From Yoonia sp. SS1-5 (GTDB lineage Bacteria; Pseudomonadota; Alphaproteobacteria; Rhodobacterales; Rhodobacteraceae), in NCBI RefSeq assembly GCF_038443705.2, contig NZ_CP151767.2, positions 2,108,001 through 2,172,000 of the forward strand: a DNA stretch of 64,000 bases. Reading direction: 5' to 3'. Positions within the stretch are counted from its first letter, which is position 1; each line of letters opens with the position of its first letter. Under the pieces are notes generated by a model. That model was not told the origin of the DNA. It saw only the letters and a list, made by a program, of their open reading frames with translations, and ran no database searches. Below are positions 28,305 to 36,503 of this stretch, piece after piece. The position numbers and the translations under genes were made by a program.

Positions 28305-28753
28305 CCGCCTATCTGTCCTTTGAAGGGCAGGTCGTGCCAATGACATGGGGCAAGTCCGTCTACACGGTGCTGCCGTTGCCGGATGAGGTTGCGGAAGCCT
28401 TGCACGCACAAGGGGCCAGGCGGGTTGAGGGCGAGATCAACGATCATCCCATCAATCTGGCCCTGACAAAAGCCCCGGTCCTCGACGCGGTTTTTCTATG
28501 GACGGGCAAGTCACTCTTGCAACAGATCGGGATTACCCCGGGCGAGCCGCTCGAGATACGCTTGCGCAAAGCCGATGACACCGTTGAAACGCCTGATGAT
28601 GTGGCGCTGGCGTTGCGGCAAGCCGATGCCACACCCGTATGGGAGGCCTTGACCCCCGGCAAAAAACGCGGCCTTTTGCACGGTATCAACACCGCAAAGC
28701 GGGCCGAGACCCGCACCAAACGCATCGCCAAGCTGATCGCCGATATCACATGA
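28301..28753 (+). CDS. YdeI/OmpD-associated family protein with DUF1905-like domain
   Basis: 150 aa from the ATG at 28301 overlapping the LysE gene stop. The N-terminal half (FEGQVVPMTWGKSVYTVLPL, ARRVEGEINDHPINLAL) has the DUF1905 barrel pattern, and the C-terminal half (LRQADATPVWEALTPGKKRG, INTAKRAETRTKRI) is the YdeI bacteriocin-tolerance/OmpD-associated helical domain. No biochemical role is established. It overlaps the DUF3429 gene by 4 bases. Confidence 0.85.
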   Translation: MTAYLSFEGQVVPMTWGKSVYTVLPLPDEVAEALHAQGARRVEGEINDHPINLALTKAPVLDAVFLWTGKSLLQQIGITPGEPLEIRLRKADDTVETPDDVALALRQADATPVWEALTPGKKRGLLHGINTAKRAETRTKRIAKLIADIT

Positions 28754-29199
28754 ACACCATTCCACGCCCTGCCCTGATCCTCGGCCTTGCCGGGTTGATC
28801 CCATTCCTTTGGGGGGCGGCAACCGTGATGCGACCAGAGCTTGTGGTCTGGGGCACGCAAAATATCGGGGCGCGCTTTGTGGGTCCGTATGTGCAACTGT
28901 TCTATGGGGCGGTGATCCTGTCCTTTATGTCCGGCGTCTTATGGGGCTTTGCGACCAAGGCCACGGGCCGAATGGCCACCGCAGGTTACGTGCTGTCGGT
29001 GGTTCCGGCGCTTTGGGCATTTTTCATGACAGGCGGCGGCCCGGTCGAGGCCGCAATGAACCTGATTGCCGGTTTTCTTGCGCTGCTGCTGCTTGACTGG
29101 CATTTCTGGCGCCTTGAACTGGCCCCGCCATGGTGGATGCATCTGCGTATTCTGCTGACGGCAATTGTCGTTTTGTCGCTTCTGCCGGTGGTGATCTGA
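28750..29199 (+). CDS. DUF3429 family membrane protein
   Basis: 149 aa with four or five membrane helices. Features of DUF3429: LILGLAGLIPFLWGA at the start, YVQLFYGAVILSFMSGVLWGF, SVVPALWAFF and a final LRILLTAIVVLSLLPVV. Function unknown; the family is common in Proteobacteria. It overlaps the preceding gene by ATGA and the methyltransferase gene by one base (TGATG). Confidence 0.88.
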   Translation: MNTIPRPALILGLAGLIPFLWGAATVMRPELVVWGTQNIGARFVGPYVQLFYGAVILSFMSGVLWGFATKATGRMATAGYVLSVVPALWAFFMTGGGPVEAAMNLIAGFLALLLLDWHFWRLELAPPWWMHLRILLTAIVVLSLLPVVI

Positions 29200-29795
29200 T
29201 GCCGGATGCCAGAACAATCGCATTCTACGACACTGCGGCAGATCATTATGCGGACCTGACAGATACCGACGCGCCCGACGCCAATCTGCTGGCCTTCATG
29301 GCGCTGCTGCCACAGGGCGGGCAGGTGCTTGATCTGGGATGCGGACCAGCCCATGCGTCGGTCCATATGCGCGATGCAGGGTTTCGGCCCGACCCGGTTG
29401 ATGCCTCGACCGGGATGGTCACCCTGGCCAACGAGACCTACGATATCGGGGCGCGTCTGCTGACATTTGACGCGATTGATATGGTGGCCGCATATGACGG
29501 GGTCTGGGCGAATTTTTCACTGCTGCATGCGCCGCGTGCGGCCCTGCCGATCCATCTGGATGCGATCGCAACGGCCTTGCGTCCGCAAGGCATTCTGCAT
29601 GTTGGCATGAAAACCGGTGCAGGCGAGCTCCGCGACCGTATCGACCGCAAATACACTTTCGTGACCGTTCCGGAACTGACCGGTCTGCTGGAGGATGCCG
29701 GATTTGACATCATCGACATGGTCGAGGGGCGCGAGAAAGGCTGCGCGGGCACTGTCGACCCGTTCGTCGTGATGAGGGCCCGAAAGCATGCCTGA
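29199..29795 (+). CDS. class I SAM-dependent methyltransferase
   Basis: 198 aa from the ATG sharing a base with the DUF3429 stop; upstream frame is inside that gene. Motif [16 protein letters not shown] (about residues 43-57), then [13 protein letters not shown] and [12 protein letters not shown] fit the ubiquinone/methylase-like fold. The acceptor substrate is unknown. Its 3' end overlaps rnhA by 8 bases. Confidence 0.9.
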   Translation: MPDARTIAFYDTAADHYADLTDTDAPDANLLAFMALLPQGGQVLDLGCGPAHASVHMRDAGFRPDPVDASTGMVTLANETYDIGARLLTFDAIDMVAAYDGVWANFSLLHAPRAALPIHLDAIATALRPQGILHVGMKTGAGELRDRIDRKYTFVTVPELTGLLEDAGFDIIDMVEGREKGCAGTVDPFVVMRARKHA

Positions 29796-30240
29796 TCTGT
29801 TCGCTTATACCGATGGCGCGTGCTCGGGCAATCCTGGTCCCGGTGGCTGGGGCGCGTTGTTGATTGCCCGCGACGGCGAAAAGGTCGTCAAAGAGCGCGC
29901 CTTAAGCGGTGGTGAGGCGGATACCACCAACAACCGAATGGAACTGCTGGCTGCGATCACCGCCCTTGAAACGCTGGATCGACCGACCGCACTGACCATC
30001 GTGACCGACAGTTCCTACGTCAAAGACGGGATCACATCCTGGATCCATGGCTGGAAAAAGCGAGGGTGGAAAACCGCCGCCAAGAAACCGGTCAAGAACG
30101 AAGACCTGTGGCGCAGGCTGGACGCAGCCACGCAACGCCACAACGTCAGTTGGGAGTGGGTCAAAGGCCATGCAGGTCATCCCGAAAACGAGCGCGCCGA
30201 TGAATTGGCGCGGGCCGGCATGGCCCCTTTCAAGCCATGA
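29788..30240 (+). CDS. rnhA: ribonuclease HI
   Basis: 150 aa, the standard length. The four catalytic acids are present: Asp in [17 protein letters not shown], Glu in [10 protein letters not shown], Asp in [11 protein letters not shown] and Asp in [22 protein letters not shown] is the substrate-handle region. It degrades the RNA of RNA-DNA hybrids. Start lies inside the methyltransferase gene end, and its stop overlaps the hydrolase gene. Confidence 0.97.
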   Translation: MPDLFAYTDGACSGNPGPGGWGALLIARDGEKVVKERALSGGEADTTNNRMELLAAITALETLDRPTALTIVTDSSYVKDGITSWIHGWKKRGWKTAAKKPVKNEDLWRRLDAATQRHNVSWEWVKGHAGHPENERADELARAGMAPFKP

Positions 30241-30932
30241 CAGAGCCGCTGCTTCTTTTGCCCGGAATGATGTGTGACGCGCGTCTTTATGGCCCGCAGA
30301 TGTCTGCATTTTCGCATCAACGGCCCGTCATGGTCGCGCCATTCGGCCTGCACGACACGGTCGCGGCGATGACAGCGGATATACTGGCCAATGCGCCGCC
30401 CCGCTTTGCGCTTGCGGGCCTGTCGATGGGGGGTATCGTCGCGATGGAAGTCATCCGGCAGGCACCCGACCGGGTCACGCGCCTCGCCCTGCTCGACACC
30501 AATCCCAAGGCCGAAGTTGCTGCCGTCGCCGCAAATCGCGAGCCGCAAATCGCCAAGGTGATGCAGGGCCAGTTGCGGGCCGTGATGCGGGACGAAATGA
30601 AACCGAACTACCTGACAGATGGGCCAAATACCGGCCAAATCCTTGATCTTTGCATGGCCATGGCGGAAACAATCGGCGCGCAGGCATTCGTGACGCAATC
30701 GCGCGCATTGCAAACACGGCCCGACCAGCAAGACACGCTGCGCGCTGTCACGGTCCCAACGCTTGTCTTATGCGGCGAGGATGACAGCCTCTGCCCGCTA
30801 CACCGGCACGAGCTGATGCATGAACTGATCCCCGGCTCTACATTGACTGTGATCAAAAGCGCGGGCCATCTGCCGACGCTTGAACAACCTGACGCAACAA
30901 ACAAGGCATTGTCCCAATGGCTGACCCGGTAA
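30237..30932 (+). CDS. alpha/beta hydrolase
   Basis: 231 aa. Nucleophile elbow [13 protein letters not shown] (Ser at about 64), acid in [10 protein letters not shown], and histidine in [11 protein letters not shown]. The short N-terminal [15 protein letters not shown] and overall length fit small esterase-like hydrolases of the MhpC/BioH group. Substrate unknown. Overlaps rnhA by 4 bases and the RraA gene by 16. Confidence 0.9.
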   Translation: MTEPLLLLPGMMCDARLYGPQMSAFSHQRPVMVAPFGLHDTVAAMTADILANAPPRFALAGLSMGGIVAMEVIRQAPDRVTRLALLDTNPKAEVAAVAANREPQIAKVMQGQLRAVMRDEMKPNYLTDGPNTGQILDLCMAMAETIGAQAFVTQSRALQTRPDQQDTLRAVTVPTLVLCGEDDSLCPLHRHELMHELIPGSTLTVIKSAGHLPTLEQPDATNKALSQWLTR

Positions 30933-31624
30933 TCCCTGCTGACCTGCTTGATCTGCTACAGCGCGTTGACACACCAACCGTGTGCAATGCCATCGAAGTG
31001 GCCCAAGGCAAGCGTGGCTTTGACGCCTACACCAAGGGCACGATGCAATGTTCGGCCCCCGGCCAATCCATGGTGGGGTTCGCCCGCACCGCCAAGATCG
31101 CGGGCCGCGAACCACCAACCGAAGACCCCGATGTAATCCGCGCCCGCCGTCTGGATTATTTCCGGAATATGGCCGAAGGGCCGCGTCCGGCCATCGCGGT
31201 GCTTGAGGACGTGGATTTCCCCAATTGCGTCAGCGCGTGGTGGGGCGAAGTCCATACCAATGTCCACAAGGGACTTGGGCTGAATGGTGCATTGACCAAT
31301 GGGGTGATGCGCGATCTGGGCGATCTGGCCGAGGGGTTTCCGGTTGTGGCCGGGTCCATCGGGCCGTCACATGCGTTCGTGCATGTGCGCGAACTGGGCA
31401 CCCCGGTGACCGTCTTTGGGATGACGGTGAAACAGGGTGATCTGGTCCATGCAGATCAACATGGCGGGCTTGTCATTCCGCCCGAGGTAATCCCCGACCT
31501 GAAAGCCGCAATCGAGGCGATGTGGGCTGGCGAAAAGATTATTCTGGGGCCAGCAAAGGAACCGGATTTCGACCTCGACAAGCTGCTTGCAGCATGGCGG
31601 GCGTTTGAAAAGGCGCGGACCTAG
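30917..31624 (+). CDS. RraA-like / 4-hydroxy-4-methyl-2-oxoglutarate aldolase family protein
   Basis: 235 aa. Family blocks include VDTPTVCNAIEVAQG, ALTNGVMRDLGDL (the Gly-x-x-x-Asp/Arg metal-site region) and QGDLVHADQHGGLVIP. Members are HMG/CHA-type class II aldolases or RraA-type regulators of RNase E; length slightly above RraA and the HADQHG motif favour an aldolase-like enzyme. It ends the ispH operon and converges with the NUDIX gene 11 bases away. Confidence 0.85.
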   Translation: MADPVIPADLLDLLQRVDTPTVCNAIEVAQGKRGFDAYTKGTMQCSAPGQSMVGFARTAKIAGREPPTEDPDVIRARRLDYFRNMAEGPRPAIAVLEDVDFPNCVSAWWGEVHTNVHKGLGLNGALTNGVMRDLGDLAEGFPVVAGSIGPSHAFVHVRELGTPVTVFGMTVKQGDLVHADQHGGLVIPPEVIPDLKAAIEAMWAGEKIILGPAKEPDFDLDKLLAAWRAFEKART

Positions 31625-31640
31625 GGCCAAGGGCGCTAGG
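31620..31640. repeat. short palindrome holding two convergent stop codons
   Basis: CCTAGGGC (31620-31627) and GCGCTAGG (31633-31640) pair with one mismatch around a 5-base loop. The left arm contains the TAG of the RraA-like gene and the right arm contains the TAG (minus strand) of the NUDIX gene. No T-run is present. Confidence 0.4.
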
Positions 31641-32100
31641 ATAAAGCGATCCGCAAATGCTCGCTAGGGTCGCGGATCACGAATTCCTGTCGGACATGCC
31701 GGAACACACGGCGCTGTCCGCCAAAGGGCACGAGGTCTTCGGCCCAATCCAGACTGATCCACTTATATTCGCTATGTTCGGCGTTCAGAACCACAGGCGC
31801 ATCATAGTCCACGTAAGCCACAAACACCGGCGCAATCGTGATCGCATCACGGTCCGCTTCGTAAAACTCTTCGCAGATATCGCCGGAATAAAAGCGGGTC
31901 GGGACCAGACCTGTTTCTTCTTTCAACGCGCGTAAGGCGGCTTGGGATGCCGTCTCGCCGTCTTCGATGGCGCCGGCGATCTGGCACCATTCGCCAGCCA
32001 AACGGCGATTGCGCCGCAAAAGCAGGATCTCGAACTCATCGGCAACCTCACGTAGCACGATCACCGAAATGGAGAATGACCTGATCGGTATTTCTGCCAA
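31636..32100 (-). CDS. NUDIX hydrolase
   Basis: 154 aa. Nudix box GAIEDGETASQAALRALKEE TG-type (Gly-x5-Glu-x7-Arg-Glu-x2-Glu-Glu pattern) lies about residues 43-65, after a beta-rich N terminus. Members hydrolyse nucleoside diphosphates linked to another group. The FYEADRDAITIAPVFVAYV part and length resemble NudB-like dihydroneopterin triphosphate pyrophosphatases, but specificity is not established. Transcribed after the quinone oxidoreductase gene with a 3-base gap. Confidence 0.9.
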   Translation of the reverse strand: MAEIPIRSFSISVIVLREVADEFEILLLRRNRRLAGEWCQIAGAIEDGETASQAALRALKEETGLVPTRFYSGDICEEFYEADRDAITIAPVFVAYVDYDAPVVLNAEHSEYKWISLDWAEDLVPFGGQRRVFRHVRQEFVIRDPSEHLRIALS

Positions 32101-32103
32101 AGC

Positions 32104-33075
32104 CTAACTCACTTTCAGCACGATCTTACCGATATGCGCACTGCTTTCCATCCGGGCATGGGCCGCGGCAGCATCGGCCAGCGTAAATTCCTGATCCATG
32201 ACCGGCGCGATCTTTCCGGCGTTCAAGAGTGGCCAGACCTGCGCGCGCAGCGCGTCAGCGATGCGTGCCTTGGCCAGATCCGATTGCGGACGCAGGGTTG
32301 ATCCGGTCATCGTCAGGCGCCGGGTCATCAACTGCACCATGTTCAGTTCGGCCTTCATGCCCTGCAGAAACGCGATTTGGACAAGCCGCCCGTCATCAGC
32401 AAGCGATTTCAGGTTGCGCTGCATGTATGGGCCGCCAACCATATCCAGAATGACATCGGCCCCGCCCAATGCGCGCAATCTCTCAACAAAATCCTCGGTC
32501 TTGTAGTTGATCGCCAGTTCGGCACCCAGCCTGGTGCAGGCCGCGCATTTGTCGTCAGTTCCGGCGGTGGTAAAGACGCGCGCGCCAAAGGCATCCGCAA
32601 GCTGGATCGCAGTCGTGCCGATGCCCGAACTGCCCCCATGGACCAGAAAACGCTCTCCGGCCTGAAGACCACCGCGCATGAAAACATTCGACCAGACCGT
32701 GAAAAACGTCTCTGGCAGGCAGGCGGCCTGTGCCAGCGACAACGGGTAAGGCACTGGCAGGCAGTGGGCTGCCGGTGTGGCCACAAATTCCGCATAGCCC
32801 CCGCCGGGCAGCAGCGCACAGACCTGATCGCCAATATTGGGGGTTGTTACACCGGCACCGACGGCAACGACCTCTCCCGCCGCTTCCAGCCCGGGCAGAT
32901 CGCTCGCACCCGGGGGTGGATTGTAAAGACCGGCCCGTTGCAAGGCGTCGGGCCGGTTCACACCAGCATATGCCACCTTGATCACCACCTGGTCATGCCC
33001 TGCCTCGGGCATGGGCCGTTCAGTCAGTGTTAAAACATCGGGGCCACCCGGCTTGGCGATTTCAACTGCCTTCAT
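32104..33075 (-). CDS. NAD(P)H quinone oxidoreductase (zeta-crystallin/PIG3 type)
   Basis: 323 aa from the ATG at 33075 (MKAVEIAKPGGPDVL), overlapping the COQ9 stop as TAATG. Medium-chain dehydrogenase without the structural zinc loop; NADPH-binding VHGGSSGIGTTAIQLA, GRLVQIAFLQG, and DGRLVQ region of the PIG3 group. Such enzymes reduce quinones or enones with NADPH. Adjacent COQ9 suggests a loose link to quinone metabolism. Confidence 0.9.
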   Translation of the reverse strand: MKAVEIAKPGGPDVLTLTERPMPEAGHDQVVIKVAYAGVNRPDALQRAGLYNPPPGASDLPGLEAAGEVVAVGAGVTTPNIGDQVCALLPGGGYAEFVATPAAHCLPVPYPLSLAQAACLPETFFTVWSNVFMRGGLQAGERFLVHGGSSGIGTTAIQLADAFGARVFTTAGTDDKCAACTRLGAELAINYKTEDFVERLRALGGADVILDMVGGPYMQRNLKSLADDGRLVQIAFLQGMKAELNMVQLMTRRLTMTGSTLRPQSDLAKARIADALRAQVWPLLNAGKIAPVMDQEFTLADAAAAHARMESSAHIGKIVLKVS

Positions 33076-33773
33076 TATTCGGGGTCTTTGCACATACCGG
33101 GCAAATCAACCTGCGGGATTTTGCTGGGCGCCTTGATTTGCGACATCAATCGACCCAACGGGCCTGTGATCGGTTTCAGCAATGGATTTTTGTTCACGCT
33201 GGCTTTCACCTTTTCAAACTGCATCACATCATCAATGCGTCTTTCGATAAAGGCGGTTGTCGCCTGCCCGTCCAGACTGTCGTCGCCCAGCCAATAGAGG
33301 ACCGTCGAGCTGTACACCCCCGAAAGGATAAGGCGCTTTGAATACCAATTGCCATCCCGAGACGTATCACCAAGCGCATCCCAGATCGCATCTGCGGTTC
33401 CCCAGATCAGTTTCGCACCATCGGCGGCCATGTGGGGCATCGCAAACAGGGTTGATCCGCGGCGCACGGCCTCTTTATCATCAACGGCCGCGATCCGCAG
33501 GCCAACCGCATGGGCGACCTTGTCGCGAAACCGCATGTCGCGCAGATCCGCATCGGCCAAGGCCTTGATCATCCCCAGATCGCCCCGCTTATGATAGGCG
33601 ATGGCCAGATCGACGGCACCGCGCGGGCATAAGGTCTTTGCATGGGCGGGGGCGATGCCCACCTCTGCAACTGCCGCATCAAAGGCTGATGCTGACCAGC
33701 CGTCAAAGGCCACATACGGCAATATCGCGTCAAGTAACTGGTCTTTGGCGGGGTCGATGGGCTGATTGGGCAT
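33075..33773 (-). CDS. COQ9 family protein
   Basis: 232 aa from the ATG at 33773 (MPNQPIDPAKDQLL); an ATG 10 codons earlier is possible. A TetR-like N-terminal helical fold (DQLLDAILPYVAFDGWSASA) is followed by the COQ9 domain with LILSGVYSSTVLYWLGDDS, the lipid-binding hydrophobic helix region. COQ9 helps deliver ubiquinone precursors to COQ7-type hydroxylases. Divergent from rpsU. Confidence 0.9.
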   Translation of the reverse strand: MPNQPIDPAKDQLLDAILPYVAFDGWSASAFDAAVAEVGIAPAHAKTLCPRGAVDLAIAYHKRGDLGMIKALADADLRDMRFRDKVAHAVGLRIAAVDDKEAVRRGSTLFAMPHMAADGAKLIWGTADAIWDALGDTSRDGNWYSKRLILSGVYSSTVLYWLGDDSLDGQATTAFIERRIDDVMQFEKVKASVNKNPLLKPITGPLGRLMSQIKAPSKIPQVDLPGMCKDPE

Positions 33774-33877
33774 TTCGCAGTCCTCACTTGTGGTACTGGA
33801 CAAGATAGTCTTGCTTTGCTATCTGCCCACTTCCTGCAATTTTTGCAAATCCAACTTAGAAAGGTGGTGTATACCAC

Positions 33878-34084
33878 ATGCAGGTTAGTGTTCGTGATAA
33901 CAACGTCGATCAGGCGTTGCGTGCTCTGAAGAAAAAACTTCAGCGTGAGGGCGTTTTTCGTGAAATGAAGCTTAAACAGCATTTCGAAAAACCGTCCGTG
34001 CGCAAAGCGCGCGAGAAAGCCGAAGCCATCCGCCGTCAGCGCAAGCTGGCGCGCAAGAAGCTTCAGCGTGAAGGGCTGCTCTAA
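33878..34084 (+). CDS. rpsU: 30S ribosomal protein S21
   Basis: 68 aa, the normal size. It starts [20 protein letters not shown] and has the basic helical rest ([30 protein letters not shown]). Ribosome binding site AAAGGTGGTG lies just upstream. It is followed after 24 bases by a strong intrinsic terminator, so it is probably a single-gene transcript. Confidence 0.97.
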   Translation: MQVSVRDNNVDQALRALKKKLQREGVFREMKLKQHFEKPSVRKAREKAEAIRRQRKLARKKLQREGLL

Positions 34085-34108
34085 GCGACCTTTCGACGTG
34101 ACGATCTT

Positions 34109-34147
34109 GAAACCCTCGCCTGTCTCATCAGGCGAGGGTTTCTTTTT
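34109..34147 (+). terminator. Rho-independent terminator of rpsU
   Basis: Perfect 14-bp stem GAAACCCTCGCCTG (34109-34122) / CAGGCGAGGGTTTC (34129-34142), loop TCTCAT, then TTTTT (34143-34147). Confidence 0.95.
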
Positions 34148-34220
34148 GCCCCTTCACCCCCAGATTGACCCGGCGCACCGTCCCCTTCAGGCTATGTGCT
34201 GAGGCAACCGGAGTACACAG

Positions 34221-35282
34221 ATGTCCCTTCCCGACAAAATGTCAGGCGTTGTTCTGACCGGTCATGGTGGTCCGGAAAAACTGGTTTGGCGCGACGACCT
34301 GCCGGTGCCGCAGGCAAAGGCGGGGGATGTGATCGTCAAGGTCGGTGCCGCAGGCGTCAACAACACCGATATCAACACACGCATCGGGTGGTATTCCAAA
34401 GGTGATGCGGATGCTGCGGATGCAAGTTGGGCCGGCATACCCATCCGATTTCCGCTGATACAGGGCATTGATGTGTGCGGGCATATCGTGGCGGTCGGTC
34501 CGGGTGTGTCCCCCACCCGCATTGGCGAACGTGTGCTGGTTGAACCCTGCCTAACCGAGGTGGGCGGCAAGCGGCTGGATCGCCCGTGGTTTCTAGGCTC
34601 GGAATGTGATGGCGGTTTCGCCCAATACACGTGTGTCGCGGCGCGCCATGCCTACAGGATTGAAACGCAGCTGAGCGATGCGGAACTCGCGTCCTTTCCA
34701 TGCTCTTATTCAACAGCCGAGAACATGCTGACACGGACCAATCTGCAGGCCGGCGAAACGGTGCTGATTACCGGCGCATCAGGCGGCGTGGGATCAGCGG
34801 CCGTGCAATTGGCCCGGGCGAGGGGTGCCTTCGTGATCGCTGTCACCAGCCCATCCATGTCGCAACAGCTAAAAGACCTCGGCGCTGCCCGCATAATCGG
34901 GCGCGATGAGGATTATGTCGCAGCCCTGGGCGCAGATAGCGTTGATGTCGTCATTGATCTGGTTGCCGGCCCGGGATTTCCATCCCTGCTGGCCGTTTTG
35001 CGCCCCAAGGGCAGATACGCAGTGGCTGGTGCGGTGGCTGGGCCGGAGGTTATGCTGGATGTCCGTACGCTCTACCTTAAGGATCTGTCATTCTTCGGCT
35101 GTACCGCGTTGGAATCGGCCGTATTCGCCAACCTGATCGGGTACATCGCGCGTAGTGAGATCAAGCCCTTGGTGGCCGCAACCTACCCGCTTGGCGAGAT
35201 CGCCAAGGCGCAGGAGATGTTTCAGCACAAGGGATATCTGGGAAAGATAGTTCTGCTTGTCGATCGTGAACCTCTCGCCTAG
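34221..35282 (+). CDS. zinc-type alcohol dehydrogenase-like protein (MDR superfamily)
   Basis: 353 aa from the ATG at 34221. MDR fold: GVNNTDINTRIGWYSK and GIDVCGHIVAVGPGV in the catalytic half, NADP-binding ITGASGGVGSAAVQLARA (about 190-207), and AQEMFQHKGYLGKIVL at the end. Usual zinc-binding cysteines of the structural loop are not evident, so it may be a quinone-oxidoreductase-like enzyme. Substrate unknown. It converges on the DMT permease gene through a palindrome. Confidence 0.88.
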   Translation: MSLPDKMSGVVLTGHGGPEKLVWRDDLPVPQAKAGDVIVKVGAAGVNNTDINTRIGWYSKGDADAADASWAGIPIRFPLIQGIDVCGHIVAVGPGVSPTRIGERVLVEPCLTEVGGKRLDRPWFLGSECDGGFAQYTCVAARHAYRIETQLSDAELASFPCSYSTAENMLTRTNLQAGETVLITGASGGVGSAAVQLARARGAFVIAVTSPSMSQQLKDLGAARIIGRDEDYVAALGADSVDVVIDLVAGPGFPSLLAVLRPKGRYAVAGAVAGPEVMLDVRTLYLKDLSFFGCTALESAVFANLIGYIARSEIKPLVAATYPLGEIAKAQEMFQHKGYLGKIVLLVDREPLA

Positions 35283-35296
35283 GGTCAGGACCCTAG
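35279..35296. repeat. palindrome holding two convergent stop codons (CTAGGGTC type)
   Basis: CTAGGGTC (35279-35286), AG, GACCCTAG (35289-35296): perfect 8-bp arms. TAG of the plus-strand dehydrogenase (35280-35282) and TAG of the minus-strand permease (35295-35293) both lie in it. Its two halves resemble the outer ends of the inverted-repeat element at 53006-53274. Confidence 0.65.
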
Positions 35297-36180
35297 CCCA
35301 GCGGTTTTGTGGCGCGCGCGGGCCAAACCTCGCATATTCCTGCGCACAGGACCAATGCGCCGCCAATCAGTTCAGCCTGGCCAATCGGCTCATTTGCAAT
35401 GATGGCCGCGGATACGGCGCCGACGATGACCTCGGCCATCAGCAGGATCCCGACGCGCGCAGGTTCGAGCCGTGCCGCGGCCCACAGCAAACCCGCCATG
35501 GACAACGCCCACCACAATCCGCCTGCAACGACCGCCATAACCACGGCTTGGCCGATATGGGTGACATCGGGCCTGTGCCCGGACCCAAGCGCAAAGCAGA
35601 GCGCGCCCACTGTCGCCCCGGCGGCAAACACGAATGCCGCGTCAGGCGGTGCCAGGGACGCGCGCGACCTGATGCCGGTCGTGGCAACAGCCCATAACGC
35701 GCCGGACGCCAACCCCAGCCATTCGCCAGGTCCCTGCGGCAGTGGGGTCGCGCCATCCGCGCCAAGCATCCACGCCAGCCCCGCAATTCCAAAGATCAAC
35801 GCCAGCACGCGTGACTGCGTCAACGGCCACCCCATCACAAACCGGCCCAAAAGCGTGCTCCATAGCGGGGTCAGGAAGAACAGGATGACCACAACAGCCA
35901 CGCGGCCATATAGAAACCCGACGGAATAAAGCACAAAGGCAACGCCGCCCAACGCCACCGAACAAACCGCCAACGGGCTTGCCGCGGCCAATCTGGCCCG
36001 CCCACGCCATGCAAATGGCAATAGCAGGATCACCGCCGCTGCAGTGATTGCCAATGTTCCCCAGGCCCCGTCCAGACCAAGACCCGCCAATTGGCGCACC
36101 GGCAACCAGTAAAAGCCCCAAAATATGCCGGCCAGCACAACAATGGCTGTCGCTTTGATGGAATGGTTGTCTGCTGTCAT
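35293..36180 (-). CDS. DMT superfamily permease with EamA domains
   Basis: 295 aa, about ten membrane helices in two EamA repeats. AIVVLAGIFWGFYWLPVRQL opens the first; the second has LLMAEVIVGAVSAAIIANEPIG, the typical EamA end with the conserved Glu. Members export or import small metabolites; no substrate is predictable. No neighbour on the same strand. Confidence 0.9.
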   Translation of the reverse strand: MTADNHSIKATAIVVLAGIFWGFYWLPVRQLAGLGLDGAWGTLAITAAAVILLLPFAWRGRARLAAASPLAVCSVALGGVAFVLYSVGFLYGRVAVVVILFFLTPLWSTLLGRFVMGWPLTQSRVLALIFGIAGLAWMLGADGATPLPQGPGEWLGLASGALWAVATTGIRSRASLAPPDAAFVFAAGATVGALCFALGSGHRPDVTHIGQAVVMAVVAGGLWWALSMAGLLWAAARLEPARVGILLMAEVIVGAVSAAIIANEPIGQAELIGGALVLCAGICEVWPARATKPLG

Positions 36181-36503
36181 GAGACGTTCTTAACACCGAC
36201 CTTCGCGATGGAAACCGCAGATCGGCATCGCACCACAAGAACTGTACCCCCCCGCGCGAGTCGGTCATCCGCTACCGCTCTGCACCGCGCATTAACCAAA
36301 AGACCAGATGGACCAACGGTTGAAACGGCCACAATCAGCGCTAGAAAATTAGAGACGTCACAAAAGAATCCGGGCGTCGGGCCGGAAAATAAGGGGGTTT
36401 GCGCAAGATACGTCACAATCGGGACACATTCGCGCCCCTTTCTTCCAACAGTGTTCTATCGTGGGGAAGACTCGTGAATTTTAACCAATACGGATATTTA
36501 GGT
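36181..36503. other. intergenic region upstream of the PBP-OmpA gene
   Basis: About 320 bases between divergent starts of the DMT permease and the binding-protein/OmpA fusion gene. No gene recognised. It must carry both promoters; I could not place them with confidence. An in-frame GTG at 36474 could add ten residues to the downstream protein. Confidence 0.45.

Noticed and set aside
33797..33825. Possible rpsU promoter TGGACA-N17-TATCTG
   Set aside because: The -10 match is weak and other spacings are equally possible.
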